DNA of 64,000 bases, taken from assembly GCA_029876055.1 (NCBI GenBank), contig CM056876.1, forward strand, positions 3,100,001-3,164,000, read 5' to 3'. The notes under the pieces were generated by a model. The model had not been told where the DNA came from and ran no database searches. It saw nothing but the letters and a program-made list of their open reading frames with translations. Below, in pieces: positions 22,700 to 35,255 of this stretch; position 1 is the stretch's first letter, and each line of letters opens with the position of its first letter. Both the position numbers and the translations under genes were made by a program. The DNA is from Madurella fahalii. Its lineage: Eukaryota; Ascomycota; Sordariomycetes; Sordariales.

Positions 22700-23387
22700 G
22701 GGTCTACCATCCGGAAGCCCTCGGCTACGGAATTTAACGACGTGTATGGGCATCGGGAAACGACTCACGGAACGTCGGCGGCGTTTTTTTGGAGGGGCAG
22801 CGTGAAGAAGCGCAAGCAACCTCCGTGATTAGACGGCTCTACCCCGGGACGGTAGCCCGGCGTTGAGGAGGCGGGTGCATCGCGATACCCCATATATTTC
22901 TGGTTATTGTCTTGCATTCTTTTTTTCTCCCTTCCGGTCCAGCATCAACAGTATCATGCTGGAATGATGATGGCAGCACGAACGCATTTCGAATCGTCGC
23001 TGCTCCGAACATACTTCCGGATGTGTAGTATAGAGCGATGGTGGTCAACCCGACACTCTTATGTCGAAGTTGCTGCTGTCCGCGGCCAAGCATTTTCTCC
23101 GAGTGTCTAATGCCTTTTGAGGATGTTCATTCCATAGGCCAAGTTGGCTGCTCAAATTCGAACAATCTTCACTTGTCATTCTTTTTTCTGGGTCGTGACT
23201 GACCGCGACAGGTTCCTCCGGGCTCGCCGATTCGGTGGGAGCTCCCAACTAACACTCGACAGATCTCGGTGGCTACGCATGCTCCTCAACCAAGGATGGC
23301 ACAGCACTTGGGTCTTGCAAGATCAGGAGTGTATCGCCAATCGACGCAGACTTGCGAATGCGTGTCGGCATTGAGCATGGGTAGCAA

Positions 23388-23411
23388 CCCCCCCCCCCCT
23401 CTCTCTCTCTT
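23388..23411. repeat. C12 homopolymer joined to a (CT)n run
   Basis: Twelve C are followed by about six CT units. The tract lies in non-coding DNA downstream of the poly(A) polymerase gene. Confidence 0.85.
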
Positions 23412-25103
23412 TACACCCTTTTCTCACTGCGTGCTGCGCTTTACGTGTGGCTGCGGAGAGGAGAGCGAGGTTGCTGGAAGAGGTGAAGAGTATCTTCAAG
23501 AGGTAGCGAGCATATGGAGCCGCTTTGTGGCTAACGGTCACGGCCGCAGATGCATGGCAGCAACACGTGAGACGGTCTCTGTCGGCATAGACCCAACACC
23601 GCGGTCGGGCTGCCTCGGGCTATTGTTAACCTGAGCTTACGGGGGCCCTTGTGCGGGCGAAAGTTCCCCTCCAGGGTAGCGGACCCATGGAGGGAGCGGC
23701 TTGGCGCCGGCGATGGTCGCTGGGCCTAACTGGGGCCGCGAACCTGGGGACGGGAATGAGCTTAGCATGCCCTGCAGTGGCCTTGGCCGGCGTAAAGTGC
23801 GGGGCAGCCGAACCTTCGATTCATGGCAACCCCTCGCACCAAAGTCGACGATCACTGGTCCTTGACGGCGTTGCTTCGGCCGCACTTGGCGGCATCTGCA
23901 TCTCGCGGGGCACTACGATTTGTTGCCGGGATCCAACCCCCAGCCCTCGTTGCATCCTGCTCGGCAGCACTCCCCTTCGAGTCCATATCTTAGCACGTCG
24001 CGGTTCTCTTTTTTACCCTTCCTCGCGGCTCGACTGTATACTGTGTACACACACTCTTGCGCCAAGCCATACGATGCGAGCGGGTGTGCAGAAACAGCCG
24101 ATAGCTCACGTTTGAGCGCCTATGCAGGCTATTACACGTACTTTAAAGGGCCCGCGGTGGTGCACCCGTTAAACGCCGCTCCGGAGGAGGTCCTATTGCC
24201 TCGTCCGAGTCCCCCCTTTAGCGTCATGTAGTGTGTCCCGAGCTCACTTGGTTCCACCTGCTCCCGGTCGTGCAGCATTTTCCCGAGCCCCGAGGGCCTT
24301 GCTTTGCACTGGGCCAGGACCCGACCTCACTGTCTCACAATAGAGCTTCTTCAGAAGACAGCGCAGTTCTTCGAAAATGACGCGCATATACCTCCCGTAT
24401 CCGGCTTCGGCTCCGTGGCTATCACTCTCCACGAACCGGAAACGCCAGGCTAACAACCCGAGAAAAACGCCACCGATCTGGCGCCTTCCGGGGGGTTGGA
24501 CTTGGCGTTCAACGGGTGGCATTTTTTAAGGTTGCCAAGAGGGAGGGCGTTGCAGCAGCGCCGGTAACGGGCTGGGGGGAGGGGATGCCTCGCACCGCGA
24601 AATATCCCGTCTTCCTTGACGAACGCTGACGGGCAGCGTCTTTGCCTTTCTACCATCCCGGACCGTTGTTGGACAAGGAATTGAGACCTTCCCTGGCAGC
24701 AGGTCTGCCGACTCCACGAACCCCCTACCTCATCTTGACAAACATGGCAGGTCCAGAGGGCTTGTCATGTATACTCGGCGTTACGTTTGTTACGTTGCTT
24801 CCCGCCAGACGAAACCAGGGTGTGGTTGGTCCAACCGATGGCCCGGAACCCTGCTTGCTAACCCTCCAGTCTGCCAACAGGATTCCCAATGGGCATGCCC
24901 CGTCCCTCCTGCTGCTGCCCATGCATCCCTCTAGCTGGGTAGTGTGACCGCCGGCCGATGGCCGTGCAACCCTACAATGCTTAGTTCGGGCAATGATGGC
25001 CCATCAATCCCTGCCCCGTCCGCCATGCTACCTGGGCAGCTCTGTGCATGGAGCTCTGGGCTGAGAGCTGCTGGAGGGGTCATGCAGGCTCTCTGGGCCT
25101 TCA

Positions 25104-25109
25104 TATAAA
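25104..25109 (+). promoter_or_regulatory. candidate TATA box of hexose transporter gene
   Basis: TATAAA lies about 195 nt before the ATG at 25301, followed by a pyrimidine-rich stretch (near 25125-25150) of the kind found at fungal transcription starts. This is based on position and sequence alone. Confidence 0.35.
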
Positions 25110-25300
25110 CTTCTGCTGCACCCCGCCGCCGTCTCCCTTGCTCTTTGCATAATGTCTTGGACTCTCCGTGTCTCTCATCTAGCTTCTAGAAACTGTCAAC
25201 GTGACCCTGTCTTGCCGCGGGCAGCATTGTCGGCCCCTGGCATCCATTCTCACCTTGGCTGTCTGGAAATCAGAGAGAGTAGTGCATCCCATCGCCCGCC

Positions 25301-27446
25301 ATGTACCAAGCAAGTAATGTTTACTTTATCTGCTCGTTCGCCGCCATAGGTAAGTCAAACTTTGGCCCCCGCCCCTCTGGACATCTCTCTCATGGATTTA
25401 TGTTTCTGCCGTTCTATCACTCGCCGCCGTGAACTTTCGCCTAATTCAACCTCCAACCTCCAATCCCCGCCTCACATCACAGTTCACCCTCTCCTGTCAG
25501 AATCAGCTGTTAACCATGCATGTCCCCAAAACTTAGGCGGCGGCCTCTTCGGCTTCGACATCTCGTCCATGTCGGGCGTGCTCGGCACGGCCGCCTACAA
25601 GCGGTACTTTGGCAACCCCGTGTCGTACGCGCAGGGGGGCATCACGGCGTCCATGCCGGCGGGGAGCCTGGTGGGCTCGCTGGTCTCGTCCTTCATCGCC
25701 GACCGGTACTCGCGCAAGGTGGCCCTGCAGTTCTCGTGCGTCCTCTGGATCATCGGCAGCATCCTCATGGCCGCCGCCCAGAACATCCCCATGCTGTGCA
25801 TCGGCCGCGTGATCTGCGGCCTCTGTGTGGGTATCGCCTCGTCCGTCGTGCCCATCTACCAGAGCGAGATCGCCCCCAAGGAGATCCGCGGGCGCGTGGT
25901 CAGCTTGCAACAGTGGGCCATCACGTGGGGGATTTTGATGTGAGTTTTGTTTTTCATTTTCATTTTCATTTTCATTTTTTTTTCTTCCTTTGTTTTTTTG
26001 TTGCTGACCTATCCAAGTCAATACTTTATCCAGTTTGGTGCTGCTTCAGGGGTGGGCGGAGGCCCCGACGACCCGAACCAGCCTACCGCGGCGTTCCGCA
26101 TCCCGTGGGGTGTGCAAATGGTTCCGGCTTGGATTCTGCTGATCGGACTGTTCTTCTTCCCCTATTCCCCGAGATGGCTCGCGTCCAAGGACAGATGGGA
26201 GGAGGCCCTCCAGGTGCTGGCCAACCTCCACGGAAAGGGCGATGTGAACCACCCCAAGGTGCTTGCCCAGTACCAGGAGATTGAGGAGGCGCTGCGGTTT
26301 GAACGGGAGCAGGCCATCTCGTCGTTCAAAGCGCTTGTTGCGCCGAGGATGTTCAAGCGCGTGCTGCTGGGGATGAGTATTCAAATGTGAGTAGCTTGGC
26401 CACCCAAGTGGAGAGAGTCCCATGGAAGGGAATTTGTGCTGATCTGAATCGTCAACAGGTGGTCCCAACTCTGCGGCATGAACATCATGATGTACTACAT
26501 TGTCTACATCATGGAGGGCGCCCAGATCGCTTCCCCGCTTGCCACCGCGTCGATCCAGTACGTGATCAATGTCGCCTTGACGCTCCCCGCCATCATCTAC
26601 CTCGACAAATGGGGCCGACGCCCATCCTTGATCCTCGGGTCATTCGGCATGGCAACATGGCTGTTTATTTCAGGTATGCTCAAAAGCAACCACACACGGT
26701 CACGTCGATTTGGAATTAATCTGACATACCTTTGTTCCAGGCGCCCTCCAACAGTACTACGGCCAGCCGAACACGGACGAAACCCGCACCGTCAACAACA
26801 GCGACATCACCTGGCTCGTGTACCAAAACCGCCCTGTGTCCTCGGCCATCGTCTCCTGCTCCTACCTCTTCGTCGCCACCTTCGCCACAACCTGGGGTCC
26901 CGTCTCCTGGACGTACCCGGCCGAGATCTTCCCGAGCAGGATCCGCGCCAAGGCCGTCTCCCTGTCCACCTCGGCCAACTGGTTCTGGAACATGGTCCTG
27001 GCGTTTGCCGTCCCGCCTTTGCTCTGGAACATCTCCTACAACATGTACTACATCTTCGGCGCGTTCAACGCCGCCGCGTTGGTGCACATGACCTTGCTGG
27101 CGCCAGAGACCAAAGGGTACACGCTGGAGGAGATGGACGAGGTGTTTGATTCGGGCAGGCCGGCGTGGAAGAGGTACAAGAAGAGGAGCCGGCTGGAGGA
27201 TATTGAGCGGGAGATCGCAGCGGGGAATTTGAAGGTATGGTTTTTTTTTTTTTTTTTCTCCTTTCTTCTCGTTTGCTTTGCTTAAGTGTGGGCTGTCGAA
27301 TACTGACTTGGGCCGTCTAGGTCGCTGTTCCTTTGGGCGGGGTCGGAACGAAGGCCACGGCTGGAGAGGATAAACCCGCCGCAGCCGTCGAGACCGAGGT
27401 GAAGACGGACCCATCGCAGTCGGGGCCTTCGGGCGTGGCAGCTTAG
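25301..27446 (+). CDS. MFS hexose (glucose) transporter
   Basis: Six exons, 25301-25349, 25537-25939, 26018-26386, 26459-26673, 26741-27234 and 27321-27446, give 551 aa in phase. The N-terminus MYQASNVYFICSFAAIG joins GGLFGFDISSMSGVLG across the first intron, the classic first membrane helix of HXT/HGT proteins. Other landmarks are DRYSRKVALQ, GRVICGLCVGIASS, VPIYQSEIAPKEIRGR, PYSPRWLASKDR (the PESPR variant), DKWGRRPSLILGS, TYPAEIFPSRIRAK and ETKGYTLEEMDEVF. Twelve membrane segments are expected in the plasma membrane. It resembles the fungal high-affinity glucose transporters (HGT1-like). Intron 2 contains four TTTTCA units and intron 5 starts with a T17 run. The hydrophilic tail ends in a Lys/Glu/Ala-rich stretch. 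Confidence 0.92.
25951..25974. repeat. (TTTTCA)4 in an intron of the hexose transporter gene
   Basis: Four exact hexanucleotide units lie in intron 2 (25940-26017), giving it an unusually T-rich polypyrimidine tract. Confidence 0.85.
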
Positions 27447-28113
27447 AGCTTCCTTGAAGCCGGTTAGTTAAGGTCGTGTGGTTTGCGTTCCGCGGTTTAC
27501 CCTATCGCGTTGCCGAGCCGGGGCAAGAATGTTCATCGCAGCCTGTTTCACAGTCGTGATCTCTCCTAGGCGGATAGTCTGAAGGACTAGAGATACCAGT
27601 TTCCAGAATTTATTCGTTTTTGTTCCTTTTATGCAGGCACCCTGGGATCTATGCTCGGTGGAAGAGGACAACGTCAGACCAAAGGCCGCGGTAGACTACC
27701 GCTTGAGGAGCACAGACCCTCGGATGGGCTCTTAACATGGCATCACTTTCAAATTCCGTGTCGCCAGACAGATACCGTAGGTGGCTCTCGCATTCTGGCT
27801 TGGCAGGTGTGTTTACTTGTCTTCATAAGAGAGACGTGTGAGACATGTACCGTATGACTTCTAACTCGCGAAAACAGTAACTCATATACATATACGCCCG
27901 CTGTAATTGATTACGTCTGGACCAAGAAAATAGTACAAGAACTTGCTCAAACGCACCTACACGAAATAACCTGCGACGCTCTAAAAGAAAAAAGGAAAAA
28001 AAATGAAAAAAATGAAAACAAAAAGAAAAAATGAAGAGCAAAACTTCGAGAATAGCGACAATGACCGCACCGGACAAATGCAACAAAGCAACAGATACAT
28101 GAACCAAAAGCCA
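27447..28113. other. intergenic between convergent genes
   Basis: About 0.67 kb between the stop of the hexose transporter (plus) and the stop of the PKS (minus), so it should hold both 3' UTRs and terminators. The part at 27978-28030 is very A-rich on the + strand. No gene was seen. Confidence 0.5.
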
Positions 28114-31100
28114 TCAGGCAAGCGAACCCGCAATCTTGCTCTTCGCACAAACCCCCCTAGCAAGCGTCTGAATGGACCCGCTGCTCAGCAGCTCCAGCAC
28201 CTGCAGATTCGCCTCGAACTCCCTCGTAATGAAATTCCTAATCTCAATCGCCACCAGCGAATCCAACGGATAATGCGATAGTGACCGTGTGACATCCAAA
28301 TCCTCCTTATCCAGCATCAGCACCGCCGCGATCTTGTCCACGAGCCCGCGGCAGACGACATCTTCGGCCTCGGCTCTCGTCTTGGCCGCCTTGAGCGCGG
28401 CATTGAACGACACGGCCGCAGCGTTCAGCGACGCGTCCTTGGCCGCCGCCTCCTCGGCCGCAAGGCGCATCGCCTTGAACTTGGCGTCCTCGGTCCAGAA
28501 CGGCCGCATGCCCGCCGTGATGCGCATGCCCGTGATGGTGTGGTTGCTGCACGTCGACGCCATGGTGCCGTCGATGGCGGCGTTGAGCAGCGCGAGGACT
28601 TCGCTCTCGCAGATGCTGTCGCTCCCGAGGTTCCGCGCCACCTCCGCAGCCTTCTCGAGGTCCTCGGCGAGGTAACCCGAGTCGGAGACGGCCGTAAGGT
28701 CGAGAGACGAGGCGGGGAGGCCCTGAGCGAGGCGGTGTTGCACCAGTGCGTTGAGGAAGCAGTTCGCAGCGCTGTAAGCGGCTTGGCCACGGTTACCAAC
28801 GGCGCCTGCGGCGGATGAGATGGCTACGAAGAAGTCGAGCGGCGAGTTCGCTAGCGCGTGGTGGAAGTTCCACCCGCCCTGGACTTTGCCCTCGATGACT
28901 TGAGTGTATTCCTCCCACGTCATCTTCTCAAACAGCACATCCTACACGCTTATCAGCCTCATTCGACCATTAGAAGACGGCAGGAAAAACTTACTCGAAG
29001 CACCATCGTTCCATGCACTACACCCCGCACAGGGGGAAGCTCACTGAGTCCTGAGTTGATGAGCTCGTCGACTTCAGCCTTGTTCACCACATTACAGCGG
29101 CGAACAACGATGTTGGCCCCTACGGCACCGAGCTCGTCGACTAGCTCCTTTACGCGGCCCGTCAAGGAACCGCTTCTGGACACAAGCACGATGTTCTTGG
29201 CACCCTTTGCCACCATCCAACGGGCCATACTTCGGCCCAGTCCTCCAGTGCCACCCACCAAGATGTAGGTCGCGTCTGGGCGGAGGAGGGGCTTCACCTT
29301 CTTTGACCGTGTGGCCTATTTCAATGCTGTCAGCATCATACACGCGCGTTGAAGGACAATTCCCCCATACCTTGACAATGTCAGTCGGCTTCGGGACAAC
29401 CACAAGCTTGCCCACTGTGTTGCCATTCTGCTGCGCCTTCAAAGCCGATTCCACGTCCGAGATTGAAAACTTCGTGATTGGGGTTGCAGGCCTGATCTTG
29501 CCGTACTTCAGAAGCTGGGAAACGTCTGCAACGAGGCGTTTTATAACCTTCTGCCTCTCAGCGAGAAGAGTGAGCAGATCAAGGGAGATAAAGCTGGCGT
29601 TGCTGTTGGCGTCCGCAACCTCCAACCGTGTTCTGGAGCCGGCTTCTCGCTTGCCAAGGTCGACGAAGCGACCAAATTTGTTTAGGCATTTCCAGGACTC
29701 TTGGAACGCCTCTCCTGTCAATGAGTTGATAATGACATCTACCCCCTGTCCGTTAGTAGCTCGACGGATCTCGTCACCAAAGGCTCCGTTACGGCTGTAG
29801 AAGACATGATCTTCCGGTAATCCGTACTCCTCCATCAGCAGATTTTTCTTCTCGGCGTTCCCGACAGTCGCAAAGACCTTGGCACCGACCATCTGCGCAA
29901 CGCAGATAGCCGCTTGGCCGACGGCTCCAGCCGCCGAGTGGACTAGGACGGCCTCGTCTTCGCCAAGTCGACCAAGCTCGAGCAGGGCATAATAAGCGGT
30001 GGCGTACGCTAGCGGCAGAGTAGCAGCAGCTTCGAATGTGATGTCCGCGGGAAGCTTGAAGGCGAAGGCTGCTTTGGTCCGTGATCGAGTTGCAAATGCG
30101 CCTTGTGTCAATGCCGCAACCCGATCGCCTATTCGGAAGGCTGATACCTTGGTCCCGACGGCGGTGATCACTCCGCTTGCCTCGATGCCACAGTTGCTGA
30201 TGGGAATCTGGGCCTTGGCAGCCATGCTGTCTTTGAAATTCAGCCCGATGGCCCTGACCTCAAACTCGACGTCATCGTCCGCCAGAGAATCCTCAGCGGC
30301 CGGGTCATCAACGAAGTGAAGCGTATCCAAGGCCCCTGGCGTCAGAATCTCCATCTTGAGAGCTCGGCTGTCCTCTCCAAATGGCACCGGTTCGAGCATA
30401 GACGGGTTCGTCTCCTTATGCACATACTCGTCCATCTCGGTATCATGAACAATCCGAGGAGTGAAAAATACACCGCCTCTCTCCATGAACTCCAGCTCGT
30501 CAGTCACAGCCGAGTCCACACTGAAGACGGACTTGAAGACTCTCATGATGGCTCCGATAGTGTCTGTCTCGGAAAGCGGCACCTCGGCATCCAGGTCTAG
30601 CGTGGCAAACCTGAGTGCGGTTTCCGACCGGATAGTTCTGCTCAGGCCGGTTACCATGTTGGCGTTTGGATCGGTAGATTTGTCGTAAGCCCCACGTACC
30701 ACCCAGAGAATACCTTGGACGCTGGTTAGAAGCTTCTGGATGGTGTCGAACTCGGGAGGTGTCAGCGTAGTAAGGAAAGGTTGGTGCAGCTCATTCAAAA
30801 AGACACAAATCTTTCCGGCAGGGTCGACGGTTTGTAAAGTGCCAACTTCTGGTAGTCTCCCAGTGGCTCGCTCCAAGGCATTTGCCAAGCCCATGGCTAC
30901 GAGATCCTGGAAATTGGAGCTCTCCTGGATGATGACAATCTCGGCATCCGCCGGGAGGTGCTGACTGTTATCAACATCTTGAACTTGATCCCATTCGAGC
31001 TTGTAACAGAGCTCCCTCGGGCCGTTCAGGTCCGTCTGAGCGTCACCATCAAGGATTGGTGAGATGGTGAGTCCTTCAAGGGTGATCAAGGGCTCAAGCA

Positions 31101-34100
31101 CGTCATCGCCCACAACCGCTGCCATGCGCACTTTGGTCGGCTTCGGAACGCCGGGGCCGATGTCCCCTTCGCAGACAGCACGAACCGTTCTGCCAGGTTC
31201 TTTCGCAATTCCCGCGACGGAGGGCGAGATGGTGATATTATCCACGGACGAGGGGAGGTAAATCGTATCGATTGTGTGCCGGCCGGCTCCAACAACGGGC
31301 CAGTACATCTCGATGATTGACTCAAGAAATGCCGGTTGCATAATGGCATCAGTAAGATAACCATTCGGCATCTCCTTCGCGACGTCTGTTACCACAATCT
31401 CCCCCACTGCGTGTGAATCCGATGCGACGCAGCTGGTCAACCCTTGGAAGAGGGGACCATACGCCACTCCCAACTCGGTGAGGGTGTTGTACATGGTCGT
31501 GGGAGCAACCGACGTGGCTTCGGGCTTGCCATCACCAAGTAGTGAAGACTTGAGGCGCGCCTCGGTGTCGCGAGCGCGCCTGGCACTATCGACATCATTT
31601 TGATCCGCTTCCAGCGCGGCAATGAGACCAACGCAGTGCTCCGTCCAGCCTTGGTCTAGCGACCATGAACAGATTCGGAACTCGTCCCAGGTGTCAGAAG
31701 AAACAAGGGCACCTTCCTGGTGCGGGCGAAGGGTGATTGTCATCTCTATATCCTTGTCTGGGATGACGAGAGGCTTGGTGACGTTGACCTCTTTCAACTC
31801 AAACTTGCCAACCCGGACGTCCTTGTCCGATGCCCTTTGGGCAGCTGCCTCGAGCGCCATCGAAATAAACGCAGACATGGGAAAGACGGTCAACGATTGG
31901 ATCTTATGATGCTGCAACCACGGAAGATCGTCCAAGCGGACAATATTGCGCCATGTCGGCTCCAGGTCGTTTGAGTAATTGGCGAGCGTCCCCAAGATGT
32001 CACTCCTCATTCCTTTGGCATGCTTGTGCATCTTTGCAAGACGAGATTCTTGCCAGTACTTGGATGAGTAGTTCCACGGGTACCGCGGCAGGTCTGTGAG
32101 TAGCGTTGGTGGCTTGGTCGGCTTGGGGAAGTTAATGGCACTGAAATCGAGGTTCGCGCCCCTGGTGAACAGGTTCGCTGCGAGCTCTAGTGCTGTCTCG
32201 ACTGCGTCCCGTTTCCGAATGAGTGCGGAAGCGTAAGGAATCTTGGGGGCACTGCCGCCAACCTCTTTCAGAACCTGCTTGATTGGCCCCTGAAGTCCGG
32301 AATGTGGTCCAAGTTCCACCAGCATATTGACGCCGTGTTTATGCTCCCCGGTAGGTTCAAGCATGCTTTGCAGAGCTTCCGAGAAGCGCACTGGGCAAGT
32401 CAGGTTATCTACCCAGTAGTTCGGCTGCAGCTCTGTTCCGTCGACGAGGTGTCCATGCAAGGATGAGTGGAATCTAATATCTGTTGGGACAGGAGGTCGT
32501 AGATTGGCGAGGGATGCGCGGTATTCCTTGGCCACCAGGTTCATGTGATGAGAATGGTATGCAACGTCGACCACTAGACGCCTATTGAAGACCTGTTTCT
32601 CTTCGCAAATCTTCTCCAGCTCGGCGATGGCAGGCTCGTCTCCAGAAATGGTGAGACTTGATGGACTGTTGTAGCAAGCAATCCGGGCTTCTCTCTCTTT
32701 GAGGCCGTCGAGGAGTGGTACGAATTCCTCTTTACTACCACCGACGGCCATCATGCGGCCCCGGAGTTCGGGGTGCTTCTCTTTGAGAATGGGGATAAGC
32801 CTGCCCCGATGATACGCGATGGCCATGGCCGATTCAAAGTCGATGATCTCTGCGGCATATGCGGCCGCAATCTCTCCGCTTGAGTGGCCGGCAACAGCAG
32901 TTGGGCGAACACCCCAGCTCCGCAGCAGGTCGATAAGCGCCACTTGGATTGCAGTGCACGACGGTTGGCTGATATGCGCTTCGCTGATCTTGCTGGTTTG
33001 TGCATCTCTACCCAGTTCCTCTGTCAAATAGTTTAGTCTGTATCCTGAGACGTTACATTCATGTGGATCAGGGAGAGCTTACCTATGAGTGACCACTCGG
33101 CGCCGTTCTCGAACAAGCATTGATCGGCTCGCTCGAGGCTCCTGGCGAAGACCGGGTATTGCTCATAAAGCTCGCGTCCCATGGCAAACCATTGTGCTCC
33201 TTGTCCGGTAAGAATATAGCCGACCCGAAGGGGTTCCGTCTCTTTGCCAAGTGTGAACTTTTCGCCATTGATAGCTTCGATAAGCTCGAACGAGTTGAGT
33301 GCGGGGATCGCAGCTCTCCACTGCAGGAGGGATCGGCGCTGCCCCAAGGTGTATGCGAGGTTCGCTGTAAGGTCCTTTTGGAAGATCTCGGGGCGTTGCT
33401 CGAGATATATGACAATATTCTTCATTGCCTGCGAGAGCGCCGTCTTGTCGTTGGCCGTGACGACGTAGAGCTTTCGCCCTTGGGCTGCATTTTCCGGGGT
33501 GTCATCACCGGCGATAACGGGCGCCCTCTGTCCACGGAATGGCGCAGCCTCCAGGACAACATGCCCGTTCGTGCCTCCAAAGCCGAAGTTGTTAATACTG
33601 ACGTACTTCTTCCCTCTCGGCCATGGCCGCTGAGTGACGGGGACTTTGAGGTTCCACTCCTTCCAAGGAATCTTCGGATTCGGTCGCTTGAAGTCGTAGT
33701 TTGGGAGAATGAAACCTCGCTCGAGCATAAGCGCTGCCTTGATGATCCCGGCAATCCCTTATGTCTGTCAGCAGCTATTCGAGCTTACGATCATGGGGTA
33801 ATGGCATACCTGAGGCACCCTCCAGGTGACCGATATTGGATTTGACTGAGCCAATCCACAAGGGGTCTCGCGCCGTCCTGTTCTGGCCCAGTACGTTGTG
33901 GATGGCAGTAGCCTCGATCGGATCCCCAACCCGGGTACCCGTTCCGTGGGCCTCGACAAAGCCGCAAGCGTTGGGGTCAAGTCCTGCATTCCTATAGACC
34001 TGCCTCATGAGGTCCTCTGCGTTTCAAGTCAGCCATGGCCTTTTCGATCCATGGATTGGGTGCTCACCTTGTGCTGCTCCGTTCGGCATAGTAATACCTG

Positions 34101-35255
34101 GCGTTTTGCCGTCCTGGTTGAGCCCAGTCCCCACAATAACGGCTCGAACGGGGTCATTGTCCCTGATCGCTTGGTCAAGAGGCTTCAAAACAATCATGCC
34201 GCAACCTTCACCACGTCCAAAACCAGTACCTCTATCGTCGAACGCATAAGAACGGCCTGAATCCGAAAGTAATCTAGCTTCTCATTAGTATTCTCAGTCG
34301 TCCTGGAAATCTCTACACGGTCCCCAACGTACCTGCAAGTGGAAAACGAAATCCAGAACTCGGGCAGCATGTTCAGGTGGCAACCGCCAACCAGAGCACA
34401 GCTCGTCTCGCCAGCTCTTAGACTCTGGCAGGCTAGATGTACCGCAACCATGCTGGATGAGCATGCGGTGTCTGACGTAAAGCTTGGGCCCCGCAAGTCA
34501 AAGAAATGGGAGATGCGATTGGACTGCATGGCGTATGCGCAGCCTGGGAACGTATGTTAGTGTCCCGCCACGTTGAGGCAAATATTCCACGGGGCTTTCT
34601 CACCGGTTGCTTGATGCATGGGAATTGTGTCGGAATCCCTGAATAGGTAGGATTCATATTCGGGGAAAGAACCGCCGATGAAGACACCAACATCCTTCCC
34701 TACGATGGTATGCTTTGGGATGCCGGCGTTCTCGAGAGCCTCAAAGGTACACTCGAGCAGAAGGCGTTGTTGCGGGTCCATAGAGATGGCCTCCTTCTCG
34801 GTGAGCCCGAAGAACGGGGCGTCAAAGGCAGCGAAGTCAACATTGAGAAAGTTCCCACCCGTCGGATTTAGAGCACCTCCCTTGCCGGGATTGGGGTGGT
34901 GAAATCGAGTATTGTCGAACCGCTCTTTGGGAATCTCAGTCCATCCAGAGCGGGCCCGAGTGCAAAGTTCCCAGAACTCGGCAGGCGTAGAGACATTCCC
35001 GGGCATGCGGCAAGCCATGCCAACGATGGCGATGGGCATCGGTTTGTTCGAGGGAGGGATGCCATTGGCGTGGCCGCCGACGCCGTTGGAGAAACCGTTC
35101 GTGTCATGGCCAAGACCATTGGTAGCCCCGTTCGAGTGACCGTTGGTATATCCATTGGCGTGGCGGCCGCCGTTTGTGACATGGAAGTAGCCGTGCAGAC
35201 TCTCCCCCGAGGGGCTGGCTGTTGAGCTATCCGGCGTGACGGCGATGGGCGCCAT
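28114..35255 (-). CDS. highly reducing type I polyketide synthase (KS-AT-DH-ER-KR-ACP)
   Basis: Eight exons join in phase: 35255-34604, 34543-34333, 34273-34068, 34016-33810, 33757-33083, 33020-29371, 29315-28995 and 28941-28114 (2249 aa). An Asn/Gly-rich leader (TNGHSNGATNG) precedes the KS, which has its Cys in DTACSSS and its His in VEAHGTGT and KSNIGHLEG. The AT serine is in GHSSGEIAAAY (about residue 690). The DH begins with WLQHHKIQSLTVFP (about 1018). The second DH motif reads IMQPAFLESIIEMYWP, where Glu stands in place of the usual Asp. There is no room for a C-methyltransferase between DH and ER. The ER has LPLAYATAYYALLELG and HSAAGAVGQAA; the KR has LVGGTGGLGRS and AAYSAANCF; the ACP has YPLDSLVAIEIRN. 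No thioesterase follows, so release must occur in trans, probably by the divergent FSH1 hydrolase. The product is probably a reduced, unmethylated polyketide chain, but its structure cannot be read from sequence. Confidence 0.93.

Larger units (their letters stand above)
22700..25300. other. large intergenic region upstream of hexose transporter
   Basis: About 2.6 kb without a supported gene. The distal part holds C12 followed by a CT run at 23388-23411. The last 300 bases are C/T-rich, contain TATAAA at 25104-25109 and a CTGGAG near 25070 that fits the loose CreA consensus (SYGGRG). A long regulatory region would suit a glucose-responsive transporter, but that is inference. Confidence 0.5.

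Noticed and set aside
22700..25300. Possible tRNA or transposon relic in the 2.6 kb gap.
   Set aside because: No T-loop-like GGTTCRANYCC with a matching acceptor stem was seen, and no transposase or reverse transcriptase wording appears in any frame.
26716..27414. A 232-codon minus-strand frame.
   Set aside because: It is antisense to the hexose transporter exons and runs through their introns; the translation is low complexity.
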